NCBI RefSeq assembly: GCF_963678975.1
Contig: NC_089275.1
Span: forward strand, 18,426,220 to 18,490,219
From: Dysidea avara
Taxonomy: Eukaryota > Porifera > Demospongiae > Dictyoceratida > Dysideidae
Reading direction: 5' to 3'
Length of the DNA stretch: 64,000 bases
Shown here: piece by piece, positions 1-10,460 of the stretch
How positions within the stretch are numbered: the stretch's first letter is position 1
How the letters are laid out: each line of letters opens with the position of its first letter
Made by a program: the position numbers and the translations under genes
The notes under the pieces: model-generated
What the model saw: the letters and a program-made list of their open reading frames with translations, nothing else
What the model was told of the DNA's origin: nothing
Databases searched by the model: none

Positions 1-49
1 GTAGGCTATAATGAATGGCATTTAGCGCATGCGCAATACTTAACGAAAG

Positions 50-325
50 CTAACCTGTTTTTTTTGTCTCAGTGACAATCATTTTCACAATGCTTCGATC
101 CTCAATAACCTGGTTATCGTGAATATCTACGAATTCCCCTTTCCATTCTTTGTCTTTCAGCTGGAGAAAGATTTGTGCCTGTGAAGTGGGAAGCAAATCT
201 TCGAAAACTTCAATAGCAATTGCATGAAGGTGCTCCACGTCATTATCCGAAGTAGCCGGGATAGTAACGCTTCTCTTTCTGTCAGTGTCACCAAAACAAA
301 GAAGAACCCTTTTCACAGCACTCAT
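50..325 (-). CDS. Exon-like frame of an unrecognised protein with a compact N-terminal domain
   Basis: An uninterrupted frame reads leftward; I chose the start beginning MSAVKRVLL because the upstream in-frame residues look like an imperfect duplication (LLPRANISDA / LLTRANMSAV). It encodes about 92 residues with alternating hydrophobic strands and a motif around LQLKDKEWKGEFVDI. That pattern reminds me of ubiquitin-like or PB1-like N-terminal domains placed in the first exon of large transposon-like proteins of cnidarians and sponges. At its end an ACAG/GTTAGC context could be a splice donor, with further exons beyond the left edge. Function is unknown. It could be the first exon of a gene like the one at the right edge of this window, but that is inference. 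Confidence 0.4.
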   Translation of the reverse strand: MSAVKRVLLCFGDTDRKRSVTIPATSDNDVEHLHAIAIEVFEDLLPTSQAQIFLQLKDKEWKGEFVDIHDNQVIEDRSIVKMIVTETKKTG

Positions 326-388
326 ATTAGCACGTGTCAACAAATATTTGCACGCGTCAGAAATATTAGCACGTGGCAACAGATACAA

Positions 389-886
389 CGATAGTTACAC
401 GATGGTATCCGAACGTAGACAGTGTGCATCTGATGCGGTCGACTGCTCGAATGAGAGACTGTGCTACACTCGGTGCTACAGTACTCAAGACAGTACCCTC
501 GAGTATTCTACAGTGAGTTGGCATTTATAAATATGTAGCATAGATATTAAAAGAGCAGCGAGAAAAGTTTTCAATAGGTTTTTAAAAGCTGCTGTCAAAT
601 GCCCCATAGTGGGGCGACATTTCTGTGTCAATTCCCCCAGTAAAGCCCCACTTAAGCGCGAGGGGGGGTAGTGGGGCAATACAATGATAGGTGCATAATG
701 GCTTTGTGGTTACTCTTGTGTAAACAGCAACTCAATAATCAAATTCCTTGTTCTATAGCAAGCAAATTGATATAGTTTTATAGGATTATATGGTATGGTG
801 TATAAGTTATAGCATTTAGAAGCAGTAGGTTGGAGGCCTCTATAAATTTTGCAGTGAGGTGGTTAATTAAATTAAACTATAAAATC
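389..886. other. No gene recognised
   Basis: Reading frames here are short and lack protein-like composition. Two GTGGGGC-type tracts near 600-680 are the only visible texture. The stretch ends in a poly-C run that borders the next palindrome. Confidence 0.4.
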
Positions 887-1734
887 CCCCCCCCCCCCCC
901 CCCCTCCTAAAAAAAACACCTTTGCTGTAAAAAAGGCATGTCCAAAAAACTACAAGTATCTGTAACCACATGTAAAAACAGATAAGCTGTAGAAAAACAC
1001 TCCATGAAATTAACTGGTAACTGAAAGAGCTGATATCTAGTGCGGCCAAGAATCAATGTTACTACAACTGACTATGATTACCAAAGAATGCCTTGGCTGT
1101 AAAACAGGCAAATAAGAGTAACTGGCAATCAAAACAGCTGATATCTTAAGTAGCCAAGAATAAAAGTTAATACAACTAACTACAATTATTAACTTGCAAC
1201 ATTGAATCTTAATCATTCAACTGTGTTCTATATATTCACCTTTGCTACATCCTAAATTAATTCTTTGTAACTCTAAATGGCTGGTAATTTGGCCGCCTTT
1301 TTTCTTTACTCTGACTACTGAAAAATGCAGCCAAATTACCAGCCAATTAGAGTTACAAAGAATTAATTTAGGATGTAGCAAAGGTGAATGTATAGAACAC
1401 AGTTGAATGATTAAGATTCAATGTTGCAAGTTAATAATTGTAGTTAGTTGTATCAACTTAACTTTTATTCTTGGCTGCTTGAGACATCAGCTGTTTTGAT
1501 TGCCAGTTACTTTTGTTTGCCTGTTTTACAGCCAAGGTATTCTTTGGTAATCATAGTCAGTTGTAGTAACATTGATTCTTGGACGCACTAGATATCAGCT
1601 CTTTCAGTTACCAATTAATTTCATGGAGTATTTTTCTACAGCTTATCTGTTTTTACATGGGGTTACAGATACTTGCAGTTTCTTGGATGTGTTTTTTTTT
1701 ACAGCAAAGGTGTTTTTGGGGGATATCACTAATT
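887..1734. mobile_element. Long palindromic MITE (TTTTTACAGC family)
   Basis: The left half (about 904-1296) returns almost completely as its reverse complement (about 1328-1734) around a loop of some 30 bases. The ends carry the pair AAAAACACC and GGTGTTTTT next to a TTTTTACAGC box, and a GCGGCCAAG box lies further in. Elements at 9831-10460, 35773-36101 and 54684-54893, and a lone end at 53335-53385, share these boxes. No coding capacity is seen: mirror-image frames in the two halves come from the palindrome. A clear target duplication was not found because the left end abuts poly-C. Confidence 0.7.
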
Positions 1735-1749
1735 ATTGTCAGTTATCAA

Positions 1750-1767
1750 GACTCACGGTAGTGAGTC
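1750..1767 (+). other. Short perfect hairpin with GGTA loop, dispersed motif copy 1
   Basis: GACTCAC-GGTA-GTGAGTC forms a 7-bp stem and is followed by CGCGCGGCCAG and then a segment with GCGACCACTAC. Related hairpins occur at 17416-17433 and 31029-31046. Confidence 0.6.
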
Positions 1768-2111
1768 GCGCGGCCAGTAAAGCAGAAACGCACGCCGCAG
1801 ACAATAAATGACGCGACCACTACGTGAGGATTTTACAAGAACGAACGTTGTCAAATTCGGCCTTCCTGTAACAGGGGCTGATCCAGGAATAAATGAAAGG
1901 GGGTGGCTGGCTTAGTTCACAAGCTTTACATGTGCAGTAAGGGTGTAGCTATACACTGGTGAGAGAGGTGACTGCAGACAGCGTGCGGAGCACGCTTAGC
2001 GAAGTGCGAAGCACGAGCTGTCTAGGGGGGTCTGGGGGCATGCCCCCCCAGGAAAATTTTTAAAATTAGGTGTTCAAAACATGCTATTTAGATCAAATTT
2101 TACTTAGTTTC

Positions 2112-2304
2112 AAAACTTTTGTTCTTATACAGTAACTGTTGGCTGCTACTGCTACTGCCCTAACTACACTATAGTGTACAGATACAATATCCTAAAAGGG
2201 TCCCTTTAGGATAAATTGTATCTGTACACTGTAGTGTAGTTAGAGCAGTAGCAGCTAAGAAAAGCAGTAGCAGCTAACAGTTACTGTATAAGAACAAAAG
2301 TTTT
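2112..2304. repeat. Palindrome in the hAT leader
   Basis: AAAACTTTTGTTCTTATACAG and its reverse complement bound a nearly symmetric 190-bp segment with AGCAGTAGCAGC repeats and a centre at TCCTAAAAGGGTCCC. It is probably a small MITE inserted in the hAT 5' leader, or a regulatory fold. It lies between the terminal repeat and the transposase start. Confidence 0.6.
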
Positions 2305-2615
2305 ACCGTAGCCCCCTTCCCTCCACCCTGAATCCACCAAAGAATTAGATTGAATCTGGAAGTGATTTTGACTGAAAAGAACAATTGTATGTAGCTACTA
2401 GCTAGAATTTCAGACAGTGTACTAGCTGTTTAGAAGAAACACTGTAAAGCTAGCTACAGCATATAGTTTAAAAACTTGTTGGCAGCTGTGCTATTATGTC
2501 CATTTAACAACTGCAGCTGTAAATGAACAAAACCATAATAATAAATGTCCACCTGAAGGTTTTGCTTCAAATAAAGTGCACTGTTAGTGTAGATGCCATG
2601 TGCTAGTTTGTACAG

Positions 2616-5378
2616 ATGTCCAGGTCTATTTTAGATTATTTTAGATCAAAAGTTATAGCCCAACAAGGACAGAATCCTCTAAGTGAAACCCTTACTACTG
2701 ATGGAAGTAACAGTGACAGTGAAGTTGGGGAAGAAGGTTTGATTGACAATGAGACTGAGTCTGGAAGTGAAACTCCAGTCACAATCACTAATGAAAGTGG
2801 TATCAACAATGACAGTGATGGGAATGAATGTCAATCTCAGGGCATAAATGAAGAGACAGAGGCTACCCCTTCCACTACTGAAAGTATTAGAGTTAATGCG
2901 GATTTCATTGAAGCAGCTAACTGGCCAGATAATTTGACAGTGAGCCTTCAACAATCAACTGGTGAGCTTTGCCGTGAGGTTGCACCAGAAACTTTCCATG
3001 ATAGTGATCCTGTTGAATTTAATAGCAATGGTGAGCCATCTTATCCTAACGTGAACTTTGTATCTAACTCAGAATCTAGTGATATTCTGCAAGTGGCCAT
3101 TAGTAGATCAAGAATAATAAAAGATCATGAAAAATATGAATTGATTACTTCATCACAAAGCAATCTAAGGAGCACTGATTTTGACACAGTCTACTTCACT
3201 GTTTCTGGAGGAAGGAAAAGAAAACAGATAACTTTTCAATCTCGATGGCTTCAAGATTACAAATGGTTACGTTATGGTTTGGAGAATAGTCAAGGAGGAT
3301 GGTGTTTGCCCTGCATTTTGTTTTTAACTGACAGTGAAAAGACACATCTCGGTGCATTTGTGTGTACGCCCTTCAAGAATTACAACAAATCCAAGGAGTT
3401 GATGGAGAGGCATGCCAAACATGCATATCATTTGAGAGCAGTAGATCATGCCTTTGAATTTACAAGAAGGTGGGCTAATCCTGAATCAAGAATCGATAGT
3501 CAGTTAATTGATAAAAGCTCTAAGAATTTTAAATTTAATACTGAAGTATTGCCAACAATTGCTGAGACAGTATTATTGTGTGCAAAGCAACGAATTTCTC
3601 TCCAAGGTCACAATCAGGATAAGGTGAACTTTACACAGGAGCCATTAAGAAATGAAGGAAATTTCATTGCCATACTTAGATTGCTGGCAAAGAACAATAA
3701 AGCACTGAGCGAACACTTAATACTTGGTCCAAAGAATGCAAAATATACCAGTAAGACCGTTCAAAACGAGATACTGGAAATAGCTGCTGACCAAATTCGT
3801 GCATTTTATCGAACCTGCATACAGAAGTGTCCACATTTTTCATTAATTGCTGATGAAGCTACATCTCATGGTAAGGAGATTTTGTCGGTTTGCTTAAGGT
3901 TCTTGGAAATTGATAATGAAAATTTTCGTGTGAAGCCAATAAAGCACGAAGTGTTACTTGACTTCCATTTTCTTCAGAGGATAACTGGGAAAAGCATTGC
4001 AGATGGCATCTTGCAAGTTTTACAAAAACATGAAATTGATGTTAAAAATTGCCGAGGGCAGGCATACGATACAACAGCTTCCATGAGCTCTTCAAATTCT
4101 GGTGTACAAGCACATATAAAGAATAATGCACCAGATGCAGAATTTCAAGGTTGCTGCCTGCATAGTTTGAATCTAGTAATATGCCATTCTTCAAAGGTTC
4201 AAGCTGTAAAAAATATGATTGATAACTGTCATCAGGCGTTCTTATACTTCCACAACTCTCCAAAGAGACAACGGTTTCTTGAACACATAATTCAGCGCTT
4301 GTGTCCATCTGCCAGGAAATCTAAGATAAATGGGCTGTGTAAAACAAGATGGGTTGAACGGCATAATACTTTCACCACAATTTTAGAATTGTATCCTTAC
4401 CTTATTAAGACTTGGGAACATATTTGTTCACCTGCTGATGATGACAATGAAATTTATCCTGATGGAAATACTTGGAACTGGGATTCTGAATCTCGTAGCA
4501 CTGCTAATGGTTTGAAGCACATTTTTACTAGCTTTGAGCACGTGGTTGCATTTTTGCTATCAAAAGAATTATTGGAGCCGATTAAACCAATTGCAGAATG
4601 TTTACAAGGTAGACTACAAGAGGTATACTTTGGTTTTAAAAAAGTTGATGAAGTCAAGGAGCATTACAAGCAACTTCGTGAAAATGTAAATGCTGAACAT
4701 AATAGAATTTATCATAAAGCTCTAAATCTATGCAGGGATATTAGCAGCAGCGAAAGTATGCCCCGTGTTATAAGAGGCCGTCAAACTAGACCAAACCCTA
4801 CAGTAAGCTCACCAACTGATTACTGGAGAGTGACAATTACCATTCCTTTGTTAGACTCAATTATAAGTGAATTGGAAGCCAGATTTTCTGTAGATACACG
4901 AGCACATTATGAACTGTGTGCATTGGTGCCCACTGTAATTACCACAAAAGACGAACATCAACTGTGTACCATCTTAAAATCTAAATGGAGTCATTTGCTA
5001 CCAGCAGAAGATGACCTTGACAGTGAACTTGCTAGATGGAAAGCTCACTGCAATAAATTCCATGCCACTTTAAAGGAGAAGTCTATAACTCACTTGCTGA
5101 GTGAAGATGCAGATCCAATATTCTTCCCCAATATAAGAGAACTCCTGTGCATATTGGTAATACTTCCGATTGGAAGCACTGAAGCAGAAAGGACCTTTTC
5201 TTGTCTCAGGCAAATTCATTTGTGGTTGCGCACCACTATGACGGATGAAAGACTGGGCAACCTTGGGGTGTTAGCAATGCAAGGATTTAGCTTTCAACTG
5301 AATGTTGAACAAATATGTAAAGAGTTTGCAACTAAACATAGCAGAAAAATGTGTACAAGTAGTGTTTTATATGATTAG
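2616..5378 (+). CDS. hAT-family transposase, ZMYM1-like (TTF zinc finger, DUF4371, hAT C-terminal domain)
   Basis: A single 920-residue frame begins MSRSILDYF, a start typical of this family. Residues about 1-170 are acidic and Ser/Glu-rich. A TTF-type zinc-finger region lies around 195-275 (WCLPCILF, then a His-rich HAKHAYHLRA). The RNase-H-like core includes IADEATSHGKEILSV near 408, holding the first catalytic Asp, CCLHSLNLV near 512 (the Cys/His pair of hAT enzymes) and RWVERH near 578. The C-terminal dimerisation segment, with GSTEAERTFSCLR and LRTTMTDERL, lies near 850-890. The enzyme would cut and paste the flanking 16-bp-ended element in the nucleus. No stop or frame break is seen, so activity is possible. 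A domesticated ZMYM1-like host gene is the alternative, but the matched terminal repeats and target duplication argue for a mobile copy. Confidence 0.9.
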   Translation: MSRSILDYFRSKVIAQQGQNPLSETLTTDGSNSDSEVGEEGLIDNETESGSETPVTITNESGINNDSDGNECQSQGINEETEATPSTTESIRVNADFIEAANWPDNLTVSLQQSTGELCREVAPETFHDSDPVEFNSNGEPSYPNVNFVSNSESSDILQVAISRSRIIKDHEKYELITSSQSNLRSTDFDTVYFTVSGGRKRKQITFQSRWLQDYKWLRYGLENSQGGWCLPCILFLTDSEKTHLGAFVCTPFKNYNKSKELMERHAKHAYHLRAVDHAFEFTRRWANPESRIDSQLIDKSSKNFKFNTEVLPTIAETVLLCAKQRISLQGHNQDKVNFTQEPLRNEGNFIAILRLLAKNNKALSEHLILGPKNAKYTSKTVQNEILEIAADQIRAFYRTCIQKCPHFSLIADEATSHGKEILSVCLRFLEIDNENFRVKPIKHEVLLDFHFLQRITGKSIADGILQVLQKHEIDVKNCRGQAYDTTASMSSSNSGVQAHIKNNAPDAEFQGCCLHSLNLVICHSSKVQAVKNMIDNCHQAFLYFHNSPKRQRFLEHIIQRLCPSARKSKINGLCKTRWVERHNTFTTILELYPYLIKTWEHICSPADDDNEIYPDGNTWNWDSESRSTANGLKHIFTSFEHVVAFLLSKELLEPIKPIAECLQGRLQEVYFGFKKVDEVKEHYKQLRENVNAEHNRIYHKALNLCRDISSSESMPRVIRGRQTRPNPTVSSPTDYWRVTITIPLLDSIISELEARFSVDTRAHYELCALVPTVITTKDEHQLCTILKSKWSHLLPAEDDLDSELARWKAHCNKFHATLKEKSITHLLSEDADPIFFPNIRELLCILVILPIGSTEAERTFSCLRQIHLWLRTTMTDERLGNLGVLAMQGFSFQLNVEQICKEFATKHSRKMCTSSVLYD

Positions 5379-5480
5379 TATGAGCTGTTAATGCTTAATT
5401 TGCATGCCGTGATATATAGTTTAATCCAGGGTGGGTGGCTAGCCACCCCATCCACCCCCCCTGGATCAGCCCCTGTGTAA

Positions 5481-5971
5481 TCCACCCGTCACTTACGCTA
5501 TCCCTCTGAAACTCTGGAGTTGAACTCATCGTGTCACTAGTAACTACCACACAAGCAGTGAAGCAAATCCATGCCGATTGTTTCGTGATCGAGGTTGCCG
5601 ACATCAAAGGGGAAGTTTCATTTTTTTTTTTTTTTTTATCGCATGCGGTTAGACGCAACCGCAGGTGTATGCCTTGCGTTCCTTTGTGCATTCCGAACAT
5701 TGATCGCCCTGTTATCGCTTCAGTATTCACTCAATCACCTCAAGATTCACATCATCGATTTCACCATACATGATTACCCTACAGTCGTGATTTCAGCACC
5801 AAACGAAGTTTCAGTCGTCCTCAGTCGACCTAGAGGCCAAATACAAATCCCAGATTGTTGTTTTCCGCAATACTCGCTTGGCATGTAGGGCAATGTGTCT
5901 TTAAACTGTTCTGAAAGTTTCGTTCAGATTGAAACATTTGTTTTCGAGAATGGCTAGTTTGAAATTTGAAT
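5481..5971. other. Region without a recognised gene
   Basis: A poly-T run near 5621-5637 interrupts the region. A short frame before it (TTTQAVKQIHADCFV) reads somewhat protein-like but has no family I recognise and no clear splice sites. Confidence 0.3.
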
Positions 5972-6310
5972 TTAGTCGCCCCCACGTCATTTGCTCTCTA
6001 AGAATTTTACTCGGAATTTAAAGAATGACGCGGAGCACAACTGCGGTCACTGGGTATTGATGAACTGGCGCTCTATGTAGTTAATCAGTACATATAGCCA
6101 CCAAGAAGTGTGCTGCCATAGATTATAGTCCATAGATATAATCTATGGTGCTGCATACCATCCTTCGTTTTGAAATTAGTCGCCCCCACATAATTTGTCC
6201 TCTATGGGCGCGGCTTAAAGAATGACACAAGAGTACAACTGCGGTTACCAGTTGTTGACACAAGCTGTGAGTAATTAGCACATGTAGCTAGCTTAAAAGG
6301 AAGTGTGCAA
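5972..6310 (+). repeat. Diverged tandem duplication of about 150-200 bp
   Basis: TTAGTCGCCCCCAC, AAAGAATGAC and ACAACTGCGGT recur in the same order at about 5975-6112 and 6178-6310. The 33-bp mini-element at 6116-6148 sits between the copies. Confidence 0.65.
6116..6148. mobile_element. 33-bp mini-element with 5-bp target duplication (CCATAGAT family)
   Basis: Termini CCATAGATTATA and TATAATCTATGG almost meet, flanked on both sides by TGCTG (6111-6115, 6149-6153). The same layout, 5-bp duplication plus CCATAGAT termini, bounds the large elements at 48401-50870 and 46834-53650, so this looks like a remnant reduced to little more than its ends. Confidence 0.7.
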
Positions 6311-6410
6311 AATCGTCTAATACAATTGTCACCATGCATTATTGCATTTTATAGCACCCCCACACAAAATTACACATGTAATTACAACATACAGAGGAGA
6401 CACATGAATA

Positions 6411-6528
6411 CCAAACACTTTTCACAACAATAATGTAAGAATTGTACAATAATGACTGTAATATAACTACCAAACACTTTTCACAACAATAATGTAAGAA
6501 TTGTACAATAATGACTGTAATATAACTG
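6411..6528 (+). repeat. Exact tandem duplication, 59-bp period
   Basis: The segment beginning CCAAACACTTTTCACAAC occurs twice in a row with no visible difference, so it is recent. Confidence 0.85.
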
Positions 6529-7311
6529 CTATGCAAATGTTTTCCAGTGGCCCGCCATGGTAACAAGTCTCACATGACGGCATGTATATTCATCCAAACA
6601 CAATGGGAGTAACGAGTAAGTATGATGACAACAAGTTGGTATGACTCCATTTGTAGAATCCAGATGAGTGGGTGTGGCTCCAGTATGTCTAAACAGTTAA
6701 CAAACATTCCTGTTATAAATACGTGCTAGAGTTGCAATATAATAGTATAGTATTTAAATGCAATAATACATAGTCTCCATTGCATCACTATCAAACGACA
6801 CTAAGTGGAGGATATTGTTGCATCTCTAGTATGTACACTCTATCAGTACAACCTATCTTAATGGCCACTAGTATAGAAAGACAACCACTCTTGAAAAGCC
6901 AATTCCAATTGAGAATTTATACACTGTTACCTGCTGAATGAGTGAAGGTGGCAATAAACAAGTTCCACCGTAATTTATACACGTGATCTGATCCTGTATA
7001 TTCTGTCAGTGGATGAGATCCACTTGGCCAGGACAAAATGTGACTCAAGTGCCCTGGATGATCCATACTCAACCAACTTATGACCCAGTGGCACAATGGA
7101 ACTGACTATTTATAGAGAATACAATTATATTTATTTCTAAGATGTGTGGATGTGTGGACACATTACAACACATTACATGTACATACAAGACATGCTACTT
7201 ACTGTTTTAGCATTTCAAGTCACCACATTATACACGTACCAGTCAACAATGCTTCATAGTGCCCATCAGTAAACCTGAAGAAAAGTTACGAAAAATAAAA
7301 ATTCACATAAG
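6529..7311. other. No gene recognised
   Basis: AT-rich sequence with only short frames. No repeat boundary or splice-linked coding pattern stands out. Confidence 0.35.
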
Positions 7312-7313
7312 TA

Positions 7314-7489
7314 CAATGAAACCTCATTAATATGGCCAGCTGTGGGACCAAAAAATTTGGCCTGAATAACAAGGTGGCCTTATTAATGAGGTCATAAGTA
7401 ATGCTTAGCTATATTTGGGACCTACTAGAGGTGGCCAATATAATGAGGTGGTCTTATTAAAGAGGTGGCCACTAAGTGAGGTTTCACTG
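7314..7489. mobile_element. Tc1/pogo-like MITE, TA target duplication
   Basis: The ends CAATGAAACCTC and GAGGTTTCACTG are inverted and flanked by TA on both sides. The interior is composed of GGTGGCC / TTAATGAGGT repeats in both orientations. CAGTGAAACCTC-type ends are widespread in Tc1/mariner and pogo MITEs. A partial relative ends near 8335 (GATTTCACTG followed by TA). Confidence 0.7.
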
Positions 7490-7491
7490 TA

Positions 7492-8466
7492 CATATAGTT
7501 CACAATATTAATGGTTAACAATATACACTGAAACTTGCAGGTCACTTCTTGTGGAAGATTGCTCTCTACACAAAATGACACATTCACAGGTTGTATTTAG
7601 ATGGATGATACAGTAACGCATTGTGACTTCAATACTCGTGATGTGTCACTGCTAGGCAGCAACCATATACACGGCACTGCCACATCGCACTTGCTCGCAC
7701 ACACAATTTTGCTAAAGATTTTACAAATTGATAATTAAGGGGTGTGGCAACTAGCTGTTTCGCTCACAAGACTGTGTGGCAGCTGATTCCCTTCTGTACA
7801 AGTGGCCACCAAGACAGGTCCACTGTGGATGAAAGCCAGGCATTAGATATTTGGTATTTCATGTGTTGAAGACATTCCAGGACTTCTGGTAGTCTCAAAT
7901 CTCACCACAGTTTAACTCAGGCAGTGTTGTGGTCACCACTAAACTACTGGAATGCTGTGTTATGTTCATCTTATGCTTGGCTACTATATTGTAGAACTGA
8001 AATGGATACTCTGAAAAATATATCCTATGGATAATGACTTCATCACTTTCTTCATCAGGAGCTTATAAGGACCAATAGTGAAACTTTTTACACTTGGGGC
8101 TGACAGTCAACTGCCTATGTCTGAAGCAGTGCTTTTGGTGCTCTAACAGATTGGCTGCCAACTTGCTGCCAGCACTCACTGTCTCATACGCTGTCATACA
8201 CTAAATCCATCTCTATAGCCAGTTAGAACAGCATGCTTCTTACCTTTTTTAAGGCCGCATAATGCAGCCACCTCTTTAAAAGGCAAGGTTAGAAAATTTT
8301 GTCCCTACGGCCTGAATAATGACCAGATTTCACTGTACTATTAGTAATTAGTGATCATGGGGGATTATTTATTAAGATACTAAGATATACAAACGCTACA
8401 ACCTCTAAATATAGCAGTAAAAATTTTACCCTGGTCCAATGTCTCGTAATAATCGTGACTTCGTGA
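7492..8466. other. No gene recognised; partial MITE near 8245-8335
   Basis: The 8245-8335 segment shares GGCCTGAATAA and the TTTCACTGTA end with the MITE at 7314-7489. The rest shows no supported feature. Confidence 0.35.
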
Positions 8467-8841
8467 GAGACTCTACTGCGACAAATACATGTTTACCATG
8501 ATTTACAATATGTTGACAGATTAAACCACCTAAACTTACCATCTCTCAGATATCGACGTCGTAGAGGGGACTTAATTTACACATACAGACTATTTCATAA
8601 CATGCTGGACATGGATAGCTCATCTTTATTTACCCTTCGATCATCTTCTATAACAAGAGGTCATGATTTAAAGATCTATAAACCACACGCTACCTGCTTG
8701 CCACGCCGTCACTTTTATTCAGTAAGAATTATAAATGATTGGAATGGACTCCCATATGACTCAGTTAATGTTCATTCAACCAATTTGTTTAAGACACACC
8801 TAGATAGATTTTATTATGATTACCAGTATGATATTGTATAG
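8467..8841 (+). pseudogene. LINE reverse-transcriptase 3' fragment (CR1/jockey type)
   Basis: The frame carries RLNHLNLPSLRYRRRRGDL, HNMLDMDSSSLF and INDWNGLPYDSVN, a pattern found at the C-terminus of CR1/jockey-group LINE reverse transcriptases downstream of the catalytic domain. The natural stop follows at 8841, and a 3' tail with GGCTTTGCCTCCTTACCTGT runs to about 8935. The catalytic part is absent, so this is a 5'-truncated dead copy, the usual outcome of incomplete target-primed reverse transcription. Its 3' tail differs from those at 24600 and 45200, so at least two LINE subfamilies are present in the window. Confidence 0.7.
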
Positions 8842-9240
8842 TTATTTTTGTAGTAGTTTGATTGTATAGATCAGGTTTTTACAGGCTTTGCCTCCTTACC
8901 TGTACCCCCAATAATGATATGTGCTAATCGCCTTTTTACAATTAAGTTTTACAACACAAATACATGTATAGTTAAACTCACCAATTGCGACTAAATCCCT
9001 TCAACACGAAAAGACAAGTAATGAGACAACCTTGGAGACAACAGCCACACAAGCCTATTCTGGTGCGTTTATTTAGTAGTAATATAAATTTTAAAGGCGT
9101 TTATTTACAACAGGACATAATTACGCGCCCCTTTATTGTCTCTGTACATACTTGCCTTTTCTTTACTATTCTCATTTCATTTCACAAGATCTCTTGGCAG
9201 GGGCGTAGCTTCTTCACTTGAATTAGTCAATGCTTGAAGT

Positions 9241-9269
9241 AGATCGAGATACTCTAATAGAACAGTCAC
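9241..9269 (+). repeat. 28-bp dispersed motif
   Basis: Near-consensus copy: GATCGAGAT end, core CTCTAATAG, CAGTCAC end (AACAG variant). Confidence 0.75.
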
Positions 9270-9396
9270 ATTTCTACAAGTGCCATATTTTTATATTGTA
9301 AAGTCTGTAAGTAGCTAGTAATTTAAACTATACAATCCGATGCTAAGCAGAAGTTGTAACTATGCTAAATATTGATTGCTGTGTTACAGCTGTTTT

Positions 9397-9424
9397 GTGA
9401 CTGCTCTAATAGAGTATCTTGATC
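9397..9424 (-). repeat. 28-bp dispersed motif
   Basis: Reverse-oriented copy with the full palindromic core CTCTAATAGAG, 130 bp from the previous one. Confidence 0.75.
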
Positions 9425-9515
9425 GTTTCAATGCAGTACAAGATGAAAGGCAAAGTGTTGTTAAGGGTTTACTAGTTAAAATGGGTGTTAGTTGACTGCA
9501 GTTGCATGCCACTAA

Positions 9516-9706
9516 CAGGGCCGTCCAGGGAAATTAGAGGGCCCAGGGAAAAGAGTTAAAGAGGGGCCCAGGGGCAAGGAAGGGTCTAGATCCTGACTGC
9601 TCTAGTAGAGTATATCGATCTTTCTTTAAACAGGTATTCAAGTGGCCCCTTTAGGGCTGTGGTAGGGGGCAAAATACCCCAGTTACCCCCAATGTGGGCG
9701 GCCCTG
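9516..9706. mobile_element. 191-bp hAT-type MITE with perfect 8-bp target duplication
   Basis: CAGGGCCG and CGGCCCTG form the termini, flanked by GCCACTAA on each side (9508-9515, 9707-9714). CAGGG ends and an 8-bp duplication are classic for hAT. It carries a reverse copy of the 28-bp motif at 9594-9620. Confidence 0.85.
9594..9620 (-). repeat. 28-bp dispersed motif inside a hAT MITE
   Basis: Variant core CTCTAGTAGAG, with TATATCGATC at the end; it sits in the middle of the 9516-9706 element. Confidence 0.7.
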
Positions 9707-9830
9707 GCCACTAAAATTACAGTTATATTTTAATATTCTGTCACTGTAATCTGGGGTTTCTGTCAAAACCATGGAAACTCACCTACTGTTATCAACAGTG
9801 CATTACTTATTCTAACAAAAAGTATTGAAA

Positions 9831-10460
9831 TCTCATCCAAAAACAGCTTATAGCTGTAAAAAAAGTGCGTGTCCAAGTAAAGCAGAGTTAACTGCGACAA
9901 AAAGTAATGATATCATAATGCGACCATGTGCGAGGTGTGCAAGTTGTAAAATTAATATTAGCTAATCAGATAATACAATGTTATTGTTAAAGTGTTAATG
10001 AGAACTATGTGATGCTGCTAGTTTTTAAGTGTGTGAGCATCTTCATAAATGCCACATAAATTTAATTCTCAATAAAGCAATGTGTATAGATTCTCTGATA
10101 GTAATAAATAGTTTGAGTTTGGCCGCCTTTCCTGTATACAGCAATGCTACGAACAAAGGAAAGGTGGCCAAACTCAAACTATTTATTACTATCAGAGAAT
10201 CTATACACATTGCTTTATTGAGAATTAAATTTATGTGGCATTTATGAAGATGCTCACACACTTAAAAACTAGCAGCATCACATAGTTCTCATTAACACTT
10301 TAACAATAACATTGTATTATCTGATTAGCTAATATTAATTTTACAACTTGCACACCTCGCACATGGCCGCATTATGATATCATTACTTTTTGTCGCAGTT
10401 AACTCTGCTTTACTTGGACGCGCACTTTTTTACAGCTATAAGCTGTTTTTGGATGGGATA
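9831..10460. mobile_element. Long palindromic MITE (TTTTTACAGC family)
   Basis: An almost perfect 315-bp inverted repeat, centred near 10145. Ends read CATCCAAAAACAGC and GCTGTTTTTGGATG, with the TTTTTACAGC box just inside. The arms are closer to identical than in the copy at 887-1734, which suggests a younger insertion or recent arm homogenisation. Mirror frames of about 72 codons come from the symmetry. Confidence 0.8.

Larger units (their letters stand above)
1872..5475 (+). mobile_element. Full-length hAT-type DNA transposon with 5-bp target duplication
   Basis: The 16-bp ends CAGGGGCTGATCCAGG (1872-1887) and its exact reverse complement (5460-5475) are flanked by TGTAA on both sides (1867-1871, 5476-5480). 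The interior holds one long transposase frame, a 5' leader with a palindrome, and a GGGGGTCTGGGGGCATGCCCCC box near the left end. hAT elements usually make 8-bp duplications; a subgroup with 5-bp duplications has been described, and the 463-bp relative at 21330-21792 also shows 5 bp. The perfect terminal repeats and unbroken gene suggest recent insertion. Confidence 0.85.

Noticed and set aside
10029-10261. Two mirror 72-codon frames on opposite strands
   Set aside because: They are produced by the palindromic MITE; sequence symmetry alone explains them.
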